Source: Heliocidaris tuberculata (Eukaryota; Echinodermata; Echinoidea; Camarodonta; Echinometridae). Taken from it: a stretch of 64,000 bases of DNA. The translations under genes and the position numbers were made by a program. The stretch covers positions 9,394,307 to 9,458,306 of the forward strand of contig CM046851.1 in assembly GCA_025618425.1 (NCBI GenBank), in the 5' to 3' direction. Below the pieces are notes generated by a model, which did no database searches, had not been told where the DNA came from, and saw only the letters and a program-made list of their open reading frames with translations. Below are positions 25,299 through 37,278 of the stretch, in pieces; the first letter of the stretch is position 1; every line of letters starts with the position of its first letter.

Positions 25299-25442
25299 TA
25301 AATAAGAACTAGGTCCACTTACTTCTTGAATTACCTCTGTGAGTTAGATGGGCATCCAATCAAGCAATGAACAGAGTCTGCAGTAGGAAGAACAAAGCAA
25401 TGATGGTGAATTATTAGATCCAGTTCTGATCACAGTCCTCTA
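25299..25442 (-). repeat. 5' LTR of the Ty3/gypsy element
   Basis: 144 bp, identical to the 3' LTR at 20122-20265. The gag-pol start codon lies 37 bp inside its inner edge, leaving a very short leader. Confidence 0.95.
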
Positions 25443-25447
25443 GTCAC
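25443..25447. other. Target-site duplication GTCAC (right)
   Basis: Right copy of the 5-bp duplication made on integration. Confidence 0.9.
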
Positions 25448-25774
25448 TTGTAATATTTGTGTCGCGTCGGCTGCTTCACCGTGCATGCACATACATCCAT
25501 ATACTAGTACTAGTATCTGACTTATGGTCCTTGACACTAAGCTGCTCCGTTATCTTTTTCTCCAGAAGCAGTGATCATGGCTGACATCCAAAGTACAAAT
25601 CCAATACGAGAAACATTATCAATTGACAATCTAATAATATATATATGTTTAATTATATCACACTGCACTGGTAGCCCCGATTGTTTATGTTCAGTTCAAG
25701 TTGGATCGTAGAAAAGATCTGAATAAAAAAGCGAACTTTGAATTCTGATTATATAGTCTGTAAAAGTATATGTG

Positions 25775-26290
25775 AGCAGGCGCGTAGCCAGGGGGCGATG
25801 GGGGCGCCCCCCAAAAAAAAAACGCCAAAAAAAGAAAAAAAAAAACGAGAGCGAAAAAGCGGGGGGAAGTGAGAGGAAAAAAAGCCTAAAAAGTTACTAC
25901 GAGCCATTATCCTTCTCTCCAAATCTGCTAAAACGGCAAAGTTTTCGCGCTTCGCGCGGGAAGGGGAAACCCCTTTATCTTTCTCTCAAACTTGCCAGAA
26001 TGTCAAAGCTTTCGCGCTTCGCGAGGTAAGGAAGAAACTCCCCCCTCCCTGCGCGCCCACCGCTGTTAAATACAGTGCAGTATTGCGTCCAAATTATTGA
26101 AGCAGTCAGGGCATCGAAGTAACTTTTCGCCTGAAAAAAGTTGCTACACGAGCCCTCATCTTTCTGCCAGAAAGCAGAATTCTGCCAACTCTGGCAACGT
26201 TGCACTTGACTAGAAATACGAAGGTCATGCATAGGTTCGATCCCCGGCCCGACATGCCCTTGCGAGCAAGGCATGCTATCTATACTCTTA
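25775..26290. repeat. Dispersed repeat, GTAGCCAGGGGGCG family, copy 1
   Basis: It begins GCGCGTAGCCAGGGGGCG, then an A-rich block, then TTTTCGCGCTTCGCGCGGGAA and AATACAGTGCAGTATTGCGTCC. The same blocks in the same order recur at about 45658-45965. The right end includes GGTTCGATCCCCGG (26234-26247), a B-box-like motif that may belong to a fused tRNA-like head. No coding sequence. Confidence 0.75.
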
Positions 26291-29069
26291 CTGGACATGT
26301 AAATAAATGGCGTTCATCATATCTGATTACCAACATGACCGTGTGTTCGTGTTTTCTTTAAAAAATAATGGGAATGGGGGAAGCAATATCAATTTAAAAA
26401 TCTTGCAGTATAAAAGTTTTTCCAGGGCGCTATTAGTCCACTGCCTGGACTGTTACTAGGGCGCTCTACATGCAGTGCGTATCAAAAAAGTATCCCCAAC
26501 TTTGATATAGCTTCTAATTAAAAAGTTATAAGTTATAACTAATAAGACCTTGAAATTTATTTCATGGTGAAGAGTAACTTGTTTTCTGTCCAGTGATACC
26601 TCATTCATGACTTTTCTGTCAGATGACTAAGCACAAAAGGTTTTTTTTTTTTTTTTTTTTTTTAAATCTCCTTACTTTTTGGGCTGATGCGACGAATGGG
26701 TCAAATCATGTGAATATGTTACTTTTAGTCTAAAATCGTTTTTAAATTAAGTTTAAGTTTATTTCATTCTTCACTGCTTTGATTGTTCAAAGTGGTCCAT
26801 CGTATCTTAGCTTTCACATGACCTTGTTTCTATCCACATGATAATCTTGAATTATTTTAACAGCCTTTAATTTAACTTTTTGTCTTATGATAACTAAAAA
26901 TTCATTTGTCCACATAAGTATTTTTTTCGTTAATGCCAAATGGACTTACGGTTTACTGAACTTAAAAGACTGAAAAAGGGGAAGGTTACTTTATACCAAA
27001 GTAATTGATAGTAGACTTTCATGAAAAAAGATCATTTCGCAAATAAACTTTGGCCATTTTGATTGAGTCAATATAAAGGCTTACCATTAAACAAGCGATG
27101 CATATTAAACCAAGGTGTGTCATCATATCAAAGAAAATATAAATTTTGCTTATAATAAGCCTTTTCGTGAGTTTGGGTTGACTTTAACGCCTTTTCTATT
27201 CAAATGCGCAAAGTCAATTGAAATAACGCGGGAATTGTTTTCAAACTCCAATAACACATGCATAATTGTTTTTGAACCACATTCATTGCTTCAGCCTAAA
27301 CTTGGTACAAGAGGATTTTAACAATACTTTTTGAAAAGCCTGCTGCTCAGTTATCCATGGCAGCATGGTTAAGAGTGAGGTATCATGGACCATGGACATA
27401 ATATAAGTTGCTCTTTACTATAAAATATTTTCAAGCTCATAAAGATTATGACTTTTTAGTTAGAAGCTACCAAAGTTGGGTATACTTTTGTATACGCACT
27501 GTATATCAAACTTGCAATTTCAGTATGTGCTTAGTTCCAATGATCCCTTTATATAGTAAGTACTTTATACTTGTGTTTGTATTTATTTTTTTTTCTTAAT
27601 GTGCTTGATAGTTACTCCCCTTCTCCCTAGCTTTATTTTCTTCTCCTCTCTTTTTTTTCTCTCTCTCCTTTCCTCTTTCCCTCCTTCTGCTATTTTTCTT
27701 TTCCCCAAAACTACTTAACTACTTGGGAGTAACTTAATGTATTGTCACATGTTATAGCTATTTTATTTACTGGAATTAATTATTTTTATTTATATTTACC
27801 ATGTGATCTTCATTTGTACATGTATACAATTCTAATCTATACACAAGACAAATATCGGCCTTTGGACCGTTTGTCCTTGTTTTTGATAGTTTTAGCTCAA
27901 TAAAATCCAATACACATGTATATATATTCCAAAAGCAAAATTTCCTTGCTTGTGATCCCTCACGTGTTTATAGACGCAGTGTTTCTCAACACTTTAGAGG
28001 CCCTGTCTACCATAGGGACAGGAAGAAGGGAGGGGGGGGGGAGGCAGAGGCTTCTCTCTATTGGGGGGGGGGGGAAATGTTTTTTTGCCCCCACTCCCTT
28101 CCAGATACAACTCAGTTTTATTCAAAACGGTGAAAACACATTATGTGTGGGAGACCAGCTCCAGCTTAGGAGCTTGTGATATTGTTCAGTGACATTCATT
28201 TTCTAAAGTTGGCATGTGGCATAAAACTTATGAACAAATGAATAACAGACACAGTTGAATTCATTAGAGAGGACAAGATTTAATTTCAGTCATTGAATAG
28301 GAAATATTAGTATAAGTAATGATGTATAATTTCCATATTCACTAGAATCGATTATATTTTCAGTGTAACATTTCACAGTACAAATTTTGTTGTTGTTCAT
28401 CATGATATTAAGTAAAGTTGTGCAAAATATTGTTTACAACTTTATCAGTACATTATGGCAAGTACATGAAAACTAACTTAAAACACTGAGGTATCACAAC
28501 ATGTACATGCAACTGAACTTCACAAAATGAAGAGAAAGTTATATATTTGAACAAGTCAAAATTTTGAAGTTACAATTCTGTATGTAACTGGTTTTCTCCC
28601 AAGAGCATACAGTATTCATTACATTATTTTCATGTATATCATGGGAGATAAAACTTGTACTTTAGCTGGAGTAATTAGCTAATCTTCTTCACTATTCCAC
28701 ACTGGCCTACGAACTTTGAACAATGATAGTATAGTGATAATATTTCCATAAAAAATAAAAGATTAAGTACACCATTATCCAAATAAAAAAAACAACAAAC
28801 ATAGATTACATTTTATATATATATCACCAATTATCAAAATGGTACTACATGTACAGCAATTTGCTGAACTGTTTGAAGCCACAATAAATTACTATTTCAT
28901 CAAGAAGGCATGGATTCATATATATGAATTTATATATGAATTCAAGTGTAACTACATATATCTTCATGTAAAATGTTATATCAAACCCCAGAAATGAATG
29001 ATAATTCAAATACAGAAACACAGCCTGTTCCTGACAAAATGATTGTACATGTAGCACAAAATAAAAAGT
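26291..29069. other. Intergenic, nothing coding recognised
   Basis: AT-rich unique-looking DNA between the LTR element and lyase copy B. It contains a T run at 26641-26663 and G-run patches at 28032-28077. Open frames are short and without domains. Confidence 0.5.
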
Positions 29070-29136
29070 TTAACCCATCGACTACTTGATCTCGTATTCC
29101 CATAGGCTTCATACAGGTACCTGATGCAAGGGGTGA
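29070..29136. repeat. Truncated 80-bp palindrome, family 3
   Basis: TTAACCCATCGACTAC followed by CATAGGCTTCATACAGG matches the element at 14162-14241 but lacks its right terminus. A family 1 MITE starts a few bases further on. Confidence 0.55.
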
Positions 29137-29139
29137 ACA

Positions 29140-29555
29140 TTAACCCTTTCAGGACAGGAATTATTTCAGGGCTAAATTGATCACATTTTGTTCTTCAAAT
29201 TGGCAACAATAATATTTTTCTTTTAGTACTACAAGATTGTAATAAGGGGTAATGTCTTTGAAAACAATATACATGGTTAAAAGAATTGGCGAAAAGTTGA
29301 AAAAGTTGCCAATTTTGATAAAAAACAATGATTTTGAACTTCTCAATGTGTTGCCAATTTAAGGATTTTAAATCTTATTCTCCTTTTTAAAATTCCTGGG
29401 ATCAAACGCAATATGGTCATGTAACAAAAATGGACACAGTGAGTGCAGAAATTTTTGCTCTATCTACTCATGCATTTGGTATAATTTGTAGAGCTCTTAA
29501 TCAAAAGTTATTAAGCCAAACCACAAAATGTGGTCAATTGTCTTGAAAGGGTTAA
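29140..29555. mobile_element. TTAA-ended MITE, family 1, copy 2
   Basis: Starts TTAACCCTTTCAGGACAGG and ends CTTGAAAGGGTTAA. TTAA is intact on both sides. Internal sequence matches copies at 12396, 38216 and 49873. No coding capacity. Confidence 0.9.
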
Positions 29556-31182
29556 CTGTGCCACTACATCTACAAACATGTATCAGAGTAAGATTTGAAG
29601 AGAAAAGTTTCAAATTACGCTTCCTTGTTTTCTCTTTGTTTAACTCGACACAAACAGTGCTCTATAATACTTCGTTTCACAATTCATGAAGCATTTTGAA
29701 CAGAAAGACTATGCGAAATTAAAGACTAGGATTTCTTCGTCCAAAAATATTAGATACAAAAATAATTGGGGAAATATAAACTACCTCCAGCACTGAAAGA
29801 ATGAGAAAATTTCAATAATTCATAAAGCTTCATAATACATTTCAACATACAAGATTTAGAACCACGTACCAAATTTATACATATATGCTTTCAATCAATT
29901 ATAAAATGTACAATTATAACACACTTAATTTTAGATAGTAATTCAAGACATCATTTAATCGATTTTTATGTTTTGATAACATCTGAAAACAGAGAAATGA
30001 AGATGACAATCAGTGAAAATATCAATAACTTTGTTTTTAACAAATGTCTACAGGTAATGATTAATAGCACAAAGCATATAAATTTAATATTTTTTCTTTA
30101 AAAATGTCTAGCAGAACCAGACTAATGGAATGTAACATGCTTTAGTACTAGACTAAAAGTAGAAATCTATCAAACTTTCTCTCATAACCTCGCTACAAAA
30201 TTACACCCTGCAACACAGACAAGTAATACATGTACACAGAATCTTACATCATACTTATACAATTTCTCCGAACACATATCAAGATATAGTTATTTATGAA
30301 AAATGAACACAACACAAGTCACTACACAATATCGTCTTCTCCAAGAATCAAGCTTGATAAGTTTTGCATAGTATCTGACAAAAAGGCATGTGTTTAAGAA
30401 TGACTGTAAGTTCTTTTACTTGAAATAAATCACAGTAATAATAGTATGATGTAGTGTATAAAATTCAAAAGAAAATATTCTTGCACAACAAGACACAGAT
30501 TTTCATTTGTTTCTTCCTTTTGTGGGTTTGGTTTCTTTCCGTTTCTATTTCTATCACTTGATACATTCAATATTCATCTCTAACAAAACTCATGATCATA
30601 CCTGATTCAAATAAGAAATAAGAGGAATTTAGCACTCTCCAGGATGAATGATAAAGAACAGGCACACAATTGGAGAATTTTTAGTATGATGTTGGTATTT
30701 GTACTAGCATAAAGATAATACCTTAATGTTGGCACTCTTAAATGGAGACTTTTTGACACTACCGTAAGTCATAAAGTGAATATTGACTGTGTTAAGTTTG
30801 GTGTTATCAATGATTTTGATTTCATGGTAGGACCAAAAAAAGTTGCTATCACTATAGTTAAAATATCAGAGAATGGAGGTCATTCAAACTCAGTGGGCAT
30901 TTGCTTATTTAGTCTACAGGCTTATATCTACATTGTATTCATCGACACGGGAGGTGTTGCTATTTATCTAACACCAATCACTGATGCTAGCCTTCAAAAT
31001 ACCGGAAGTACATGTATGGGATTCGATCAAATGTCTCACAACCTTGAACTTGCTGAGGAGCACACATCTCATCCAAGTGGTAACAGTGAAATGTTAATAC
31101 GATAGATTTCTATTTGCTTTAAGTTTTAAAATTAACACCAATTTAATGCTAATACCACATTCCAAATATATCACTTTGGTGC
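29556..31182. other. Probable 3' UTR and flank of lyase copy B
   Basis: AT-rich, non-coding by inspection. A 109-codon frame at 30776-31105 (+) has no domain features and ends near the copy B stop on the other strand. Polyadenylation site not determined. Confidence 0.45.
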
Positions 31183-34100
31183 TTATTCAATGGGATCGGT
31201 GGAGTAGTAGGCATCCAGGTAACCTCTAGCTAAGTCTGTTACCAGGGAGCGATCTGGGATGGCTTGGGCAGTCCCATACATAGCAGCCTGTGTAGGGAAA
31301 ATAACACAAAAACTTGAATTTGTTACAGATCAAAAGGCACTGCCACATGGAGCAAATTATTAAATTAGTAAATTTTCTATTAATCCGCAGAGTGACAGGA
31401 GGATCATGCACATAGGATATCAGAACACTACAGGCAAAGAGGAAGGTCGTACACACACTGATTCGTTCAATAACATAATCAGATAAAAATAACGAAGTAC
31501 ATATCACCTCGAGTGAGAAAGTTGTGATGCATGCATACAAGCCAATATCAACGTATATAATCATAAGTTAAATCATGGAGCTCTGAACAGTTCCCTCCCA
31601 CATGCAATCTCTATGGGAGGGAACTGTTTGGAGCTCCATGAAAAGACTGACCAATCAGGAGCAGTTTCCAGTGACTTAACTATCTTTCTAAACTAGCTAT
31701 GGAGAAATACTCACACTGCCCTCTGCCTTCTCATTGGGTGTCTTCATGATCTGTTCTGTACACTCCTTGACGTCTTGGATGAACTGTTCGGCCACTCCAG
31801 GGAATGTCTGACGAAGGGTCACACACAGGTGGAAGCTAATGTACAGAGAGATGGGATATAAAAAAAAAAAATATTAATGTTTATGAGAGAGATGGCAAAA
31901 CTGTTTCATATTAAGGTGCATTAAAGAAAGCAATAGGTGAGTTGAACTGAATGCTGCATCTTTCATCAAGGGCAATAACCTTCTTCAAGTACCCTGTAGG
32001 AAAAATACAACCTTAGAACAATAATCTGAGGACAACTCAGCATTAGATACCACCACTAGGACAATTAACCCCTCAACAATGATTGTCACAAGGGGTAATT
32101 ATCTATTTGGCCGAGAGTTAATTGTTGCGGGGGAATGGCTTTAGGGGGTATTAGTAGACTAGTACCCTGTTTCATAAAACTTGATATCAATAACAAGTTG
32201 CAATAACTGTTATAGGCTACTGAAATCCTTGCATTTGATTAGCTGAGACCAAATTTGTCATAAAATGTAGCAGCCGTTACTGTTAACAAGTTCATGAAAC
32301 GGGGCCCAGGGATTAGATGTCAAGAGGGTGATAGTCCATGGAGCAATCATCTTATACTATCGTTTTGGGGTTTTTTAAAATCATCTTTTTGCTTACCTTG
32401 AAGGGAATTGAAGAGAATTAAGATTCCACCCCCTCTTGGTAAGGGCTCCTGAAAGACGATAGATGTTGAAGACCTTGGAGCCCACTCCTACCACGCTCAC
32501 CTCAGGATTGCCATACACAAAGATTCCAGGGATCTTACGAACCCTGCACATGGGGGAGAGAGGAACAGAAATGCATTCTGAAAACTTGTATTCATATTTC
32601 AATTCATCAGACCTTAATGTTTTTGATTCTCTGGGTCACATATGATGTACACCTGTTCAAAAGCTCTTTATTTTTGAATCATATTTCATTATTGACAGGG
32701 TTAATAAAGGAGGTTACAGTTTCAACTCACTCTTCTGCAATCTTCCTGGTCGTAGCAACGATCTTCCTGGTATTCTCAACATAGCCATCTTCACCAAAGA
32801 ACATCATGGTAGCCCAGCAGGCTGCGATGATGGCTCCAGCTCGACTACCTGCACGAGGAATGAATGACACACACGTTTAGTCTTAATCCTTGTAATGCCG
32901 TAGGTGGTTTGAACTCTGAACTGCCAAAATTTTATATTGAGTATTATCTGTTTGGATAAAGAGAAGCTTGTATTTCTTCTTGAAATTTAAAATGGCATAA
33001 TGAGCTGGGAAGTTAGATTCCATGAAGTAATGTTTGCATTAACAATAAGAGAGCAATTTTGTGCAGTGTCCCTTACAACATATACGTCTTTTTTAAACAT
33101 ATTTCATCCAAAAGTGAAGAATCTCTCAATGACCATTGCATAATGGTACTTTCTGGTATCGCCACCTATAGTCACGGTCATATCAAGAGATTTTTCATCA
33201 ATAAATGAAAATATACGGATAAAAAATGCCATAAGTCGTACGGGACACTCTTCACGGAATCACCCAAGATTGAGAACTTGCGCATAATTATATTTGTAAT
33301 ACACGTATATAAACTTGGTGAAGCCTGTACTACATCTCTCTTTCCTCCCTCTCCCCCTCTCTCTCTCTCTCTCTCCCCCCTCTCTCTCTCTCTCTCTCGC
33401 TTTCTCTCTCTCTCTCTCTCTCTCTCCCTCTCTCTCCCTCTTTTTTTCTCTCTCTCCCTCTCTCTCTCTCGCTTTCTCTCTCTCCCTCTCTCTCTCTCTC
33501 CCTTTCTTGGTTTTCTGTCACTTCCTCTCTGTCTCTTCCTCCCTATCTCTGTAACTTTTTCTCTCTTTCTCTCTGTTTGAGGTCTTCATACCTCCAATTG
33601 TGGGTGTGGCATAGATGCCCCCAGTCCAATCAGGAGACACAAAGAACTGAGGGTGGCGTAATTTCTTCTCCCGATACATAACCACGGATGAGCCTTTAGG
33701 GGCATAGCCATACTGTGAAAAAAAAAATGTTACAAAACATACATGAGTCAAGTGATAATATGAAATCGCGTAAAACTATAACTATAACTCTTTAAATGCA
33801 TTGGTCGACTAATGGAACTAACAGTGGACTGCCACGGTCAACTCACAAGTATAGTATACATGTATACACCAAATAAATGTGGCAGTCTGGGTTTTGATCT
33901 ATAGCAAGTCAAGATTTAAGATACCATTTCGGGAGGCATGGTAAAGTTAATGGTGATGTTCCTGTTGTTGATCGTATGTAAAAGTTCAAAGATTTAAACT
34001 CTAAATGACTCTTACCCAAGTTTTTTTCCTGGTATTACTAGGCCAATAAGTTTACAAACAATTATTAAGACATTCAAAATTGACATTCAGAGTCATAATC

Positions 34101-37100
34101 TTTTAATTCTAATTCAAATTCTTTGAGAAAAACCGAACATAGAATATCTCCAACCAAACTAAACTACGCAAAGCATGCATATATTTCTCTTTCAACAAGA
34201 AAAAAAAATAGCTGTTCCTCTCTAAACAGCACAACATTTAAATTCAGTAGAGGGTTGAAGGTACTAGCGAGTAAGTACACTATGAGAAAGATTGCCTACA
34301 CATTGATCAGCATTGTTGATCATGGTGTAAATAAAAACAATCATGTAAAATGTGCTCATTTGAACCAGAAACATCCTTTTTTCTATCTTGTCAGTCCTAA
34401 AACCAGGGTGGTCCACAAACAAAAATTTGAACATGTAAAATCCCAACTGGGAAGGAGTATAAACGGATGTATGTGAAGCGCATAGGCCCTTGCAGCCATG
34501 GTCCGGTGCCTGCTTGAGGGCCCTAGAAGCTCTGAAATTTTAACCTGTCGCTGATTTTCAAACCTGTAGTTTCAAAATTCAAACCTGTCGCTGTTACATG
34601 TTAAACCCTTGTGGACCACCCTGCTAAAACAAGAGCATCGTACCTTATGTGTATCTGCAGAGATACTTGTAACACCTTTAACTCTGAAGTCAAAGGGAGC
34701 CAGAGGGAAACCGGCTTTCTCCATGAAGGGTACCAGGAATCCACCAAGACAGGAATCTACATGCACAGGAATGTTGTAGTAGTCACCGAGCTGAAGAGAG
34801 ATTTTTACCCCAAAAAAACCATTAAAAATTATATAATGGTGATTACTGATCATGAAAGGCACAGGGGAAACACTTTCACAAATATGCAACATATTTCTTC
34901 AAGAAAAAGATTAATAATCAAAGTGTCAAAAAAGAGAAAAGAGATGATTATTTTAAACATGATCCAGCCAATAACCATGCACCTAAAATATCAAACACAT
35001 AATATTAGCAATTGTGCAGTTTATGAGCACATTGTTCAGTTACCCAAATATGAACTCCCACATCAAAGTGATGGTATCTGTAAGTTCTGATGATGCATAG
35101 CACTATAACTTTCCAAGCACACTTTTACTGGTCACTAACATTCTTTTTTTTTCTTCTCCTTCTTCTTTCTCATGAAAGAAGATGATGGATAAAAATTATT
35201 TGAACTAAATCACACTGAACTTGAGCTTTTTCTCATCATAAATATCTGCATTCACTGAATGAGAGAAATCAAATGCAAGGTGAAATACAATTTAAACTTG
35301 TAAGTTTATACTGTTTTTTGTTTATTTTTGCCATCTATACAAGGCAAAAATAGCACATGATATTGCTGATATCATAAAAATCTTGTTGATTACCTCTGCA
35401 ATCTTTTCAATAGGATCCATGACTCCAAAAGGAAACATAGGGGCAGAGCCAACCAATACAGCTGTCCTCTTGTTAATCTTTCTCCTCATCGCCTGGTAAC
35501 AGATAGATAGATAGATAATACACATTAAATAGATAGATAGATAGATAGATAGATAATACACATTAAATAGATATATAGATAGAAAGATAGATAGATAGAT
35601 AATACACATTAAATAGATAGATAGATAATACACATTAAATAGATAGATAATAGACATTAAATAGATAGATAGATAGATAGATAATACACATTAAATAGAT
35701 AGATAGATAGATAATACACATTAAATAGATAGATAGATAGATAGATAATACACATTAAATAGATAGATAGATAGATAATACACATTAAATAGATAGATAG
35801 ATAGATAGATAGATAATACACATTAAATAGATAGATAGATAGATAATACACATTAAATAGATAGATAGATAGATAGATGATACACATCAAATAGATAGAT
35901 AGATAGATGATACACATTAAATAGATAGATAGATAGATGATACACATTAAGTAGATAGATAGACAGATGATACACATTAAATAGATAGACAGATAGATAG
36001 ATGATACACATTAAGTAGATAGACAGATAGATAGATAGACAGATAATACACATTAAGTAGATAGACAGATAGACAGATATATACAAGGCAGATATTATAA
36101 ACAAACAGATAGACATATAGACAGATATATACAAGGCAGATATTATAGACAAATATATATATATTACAAATTGATATATAAATACAATCTAGACAGATAC
36201 ATGGATAGATATAATGAAGATATCATAAAGTGATAGACAAGTACAAGGAGATAAATTGGTAGAAAGATAAATAAGTAGATATATTGAATGTAAGTATATA
36301 GACAGAAAGATGAATAAATAATTACATGTAAAGCACTTAGAAACGTAGTATTAACTATTAAGTGCTATACAAATATAACTATTATCATTATCACTATTAT
36401 AACACAGATGAATAGATAGATACGGCTCACTTTGTCTTGAATTCTAAACCCTGGACCAAACACTTTGCCTAACCTAAAACCCAATTGCAACCATAAACCT
36501 GTATCTTTAATGAAATAATGTCTGAAGCATTTGTCACTGGAGAATATGTCAAAGCACCATTACAGGACCTACCCTGACATCAGCTTGATGAGTGACAGGA
36601 TCCAGAGGTACATGGACGAGTTTCATTCGGAAGTAATGGGCAGCCTTGTCAAAGGCAGCATGGGCTGACACTGGAGCGATGCTGCAAGCAGAGAAAAATA
36701 CAAACTCAATTCATATTCATAACTTCAAAATTTAAACTCAAACAAACAAGGTTTGAACTTCATGAAAAATGAAATACCCTGAAATATTTAATGAAAAAGT
36801 AATAACTTCAAACTTGATAACATATATAAGTGTCATGTTTATTGTTTTATTTTCAACTTTTATAAGCTACGTTATGTGCATATTACAGTGAAAAAAATAA
36901 GCGGGGGCTAGGGGCGATTAGCCCCCGAAACTCTTGAAAAAGCCACCGTAAATGAAAAAAGAGCCACTGTCAAATATTTCTGCCCATCGGTCGTAGTGCA
37001 TTAAAATCTCTGAACACAGTAGGTGGACTTCAAAGTAGCCCTCGCGAAAGAAATTTTATTTTTTTACATATAGGAATTCTTACATTTCTGGATACTCAAT

Positions 37101-37245
37101 GCCTCTCTCTGTAGCTAAATCTCTGTAGGAAGCGAGGGCCATTAAGATACTCTCTGTACCACCTGTTGTCATCTAAAACAAAGAGGAATATTTCAGAAAA
37201 AGTCAGAATACTATGAAAAGCCAACGATTCCTATACATGTAAAAT

Positions 37246-37278
<33 letters not shown>

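Larger units (their letters stand above)
20122..25442 (-). mobile_element. Complete Ty3/gypsy-type LTR retrotransposon
   Basis: 5321 bp, bounded by identical 144-bp LTRs and a GTCAC target duplication. A purine tract, GGGGGGAGA on the minus strand (20266-20274), abuts the 3' LTR as a polypurine tract should. Domain order in the single frame is gag, protease, reverse transcriptase, RNase H, integrase, which places it with Ty3/gypsy and not copia. No env-like frame was seen. No convincing tRNA primer-binding site was recognised directly next to the 5' LTR (a TGGAATCGGGAA block starts 11 bases in). LTR identity and the open frame indicate a very recent insertion. Confidence 0.95.

Noticed and set aside
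20122..25442. An endogenous retrovirus with an envelope gene
   Set aside because: No third frame or envelope-like features follow integrase before the 3' LTR; the polyprotein tail is low-complexity and proline-rich.
30776..31105. 109-codon + strand frame near the end of lyase copy B
   Set aside because: No domain, no splice signals supporting it, and composition like the surrounding non-coding DNA.
33278..33580. Serine/leucine-rich and Arg/Glu-rich frames
   Set aside because: Translation of a CT/GA microsatellite. Similar frames at 18714-19157, 50631-51038, 52191-52472 and 54922-55330 were rejected for the same reason.
35505..36110. CRISPR-like regular repeats and spacers
   Set aside because: The repeat is a GATA microsatellite with near-identical spacers in an animal intron; spacers are not unique and no cas genes exist.
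35322..36152. Three overlapping minus-strand frames rich in Tyr, Leu, Ser and Ile
   Set aside because: They are the GATA minisatellite read through; only 35394-35492 is coding, as exon 9 of copy B.
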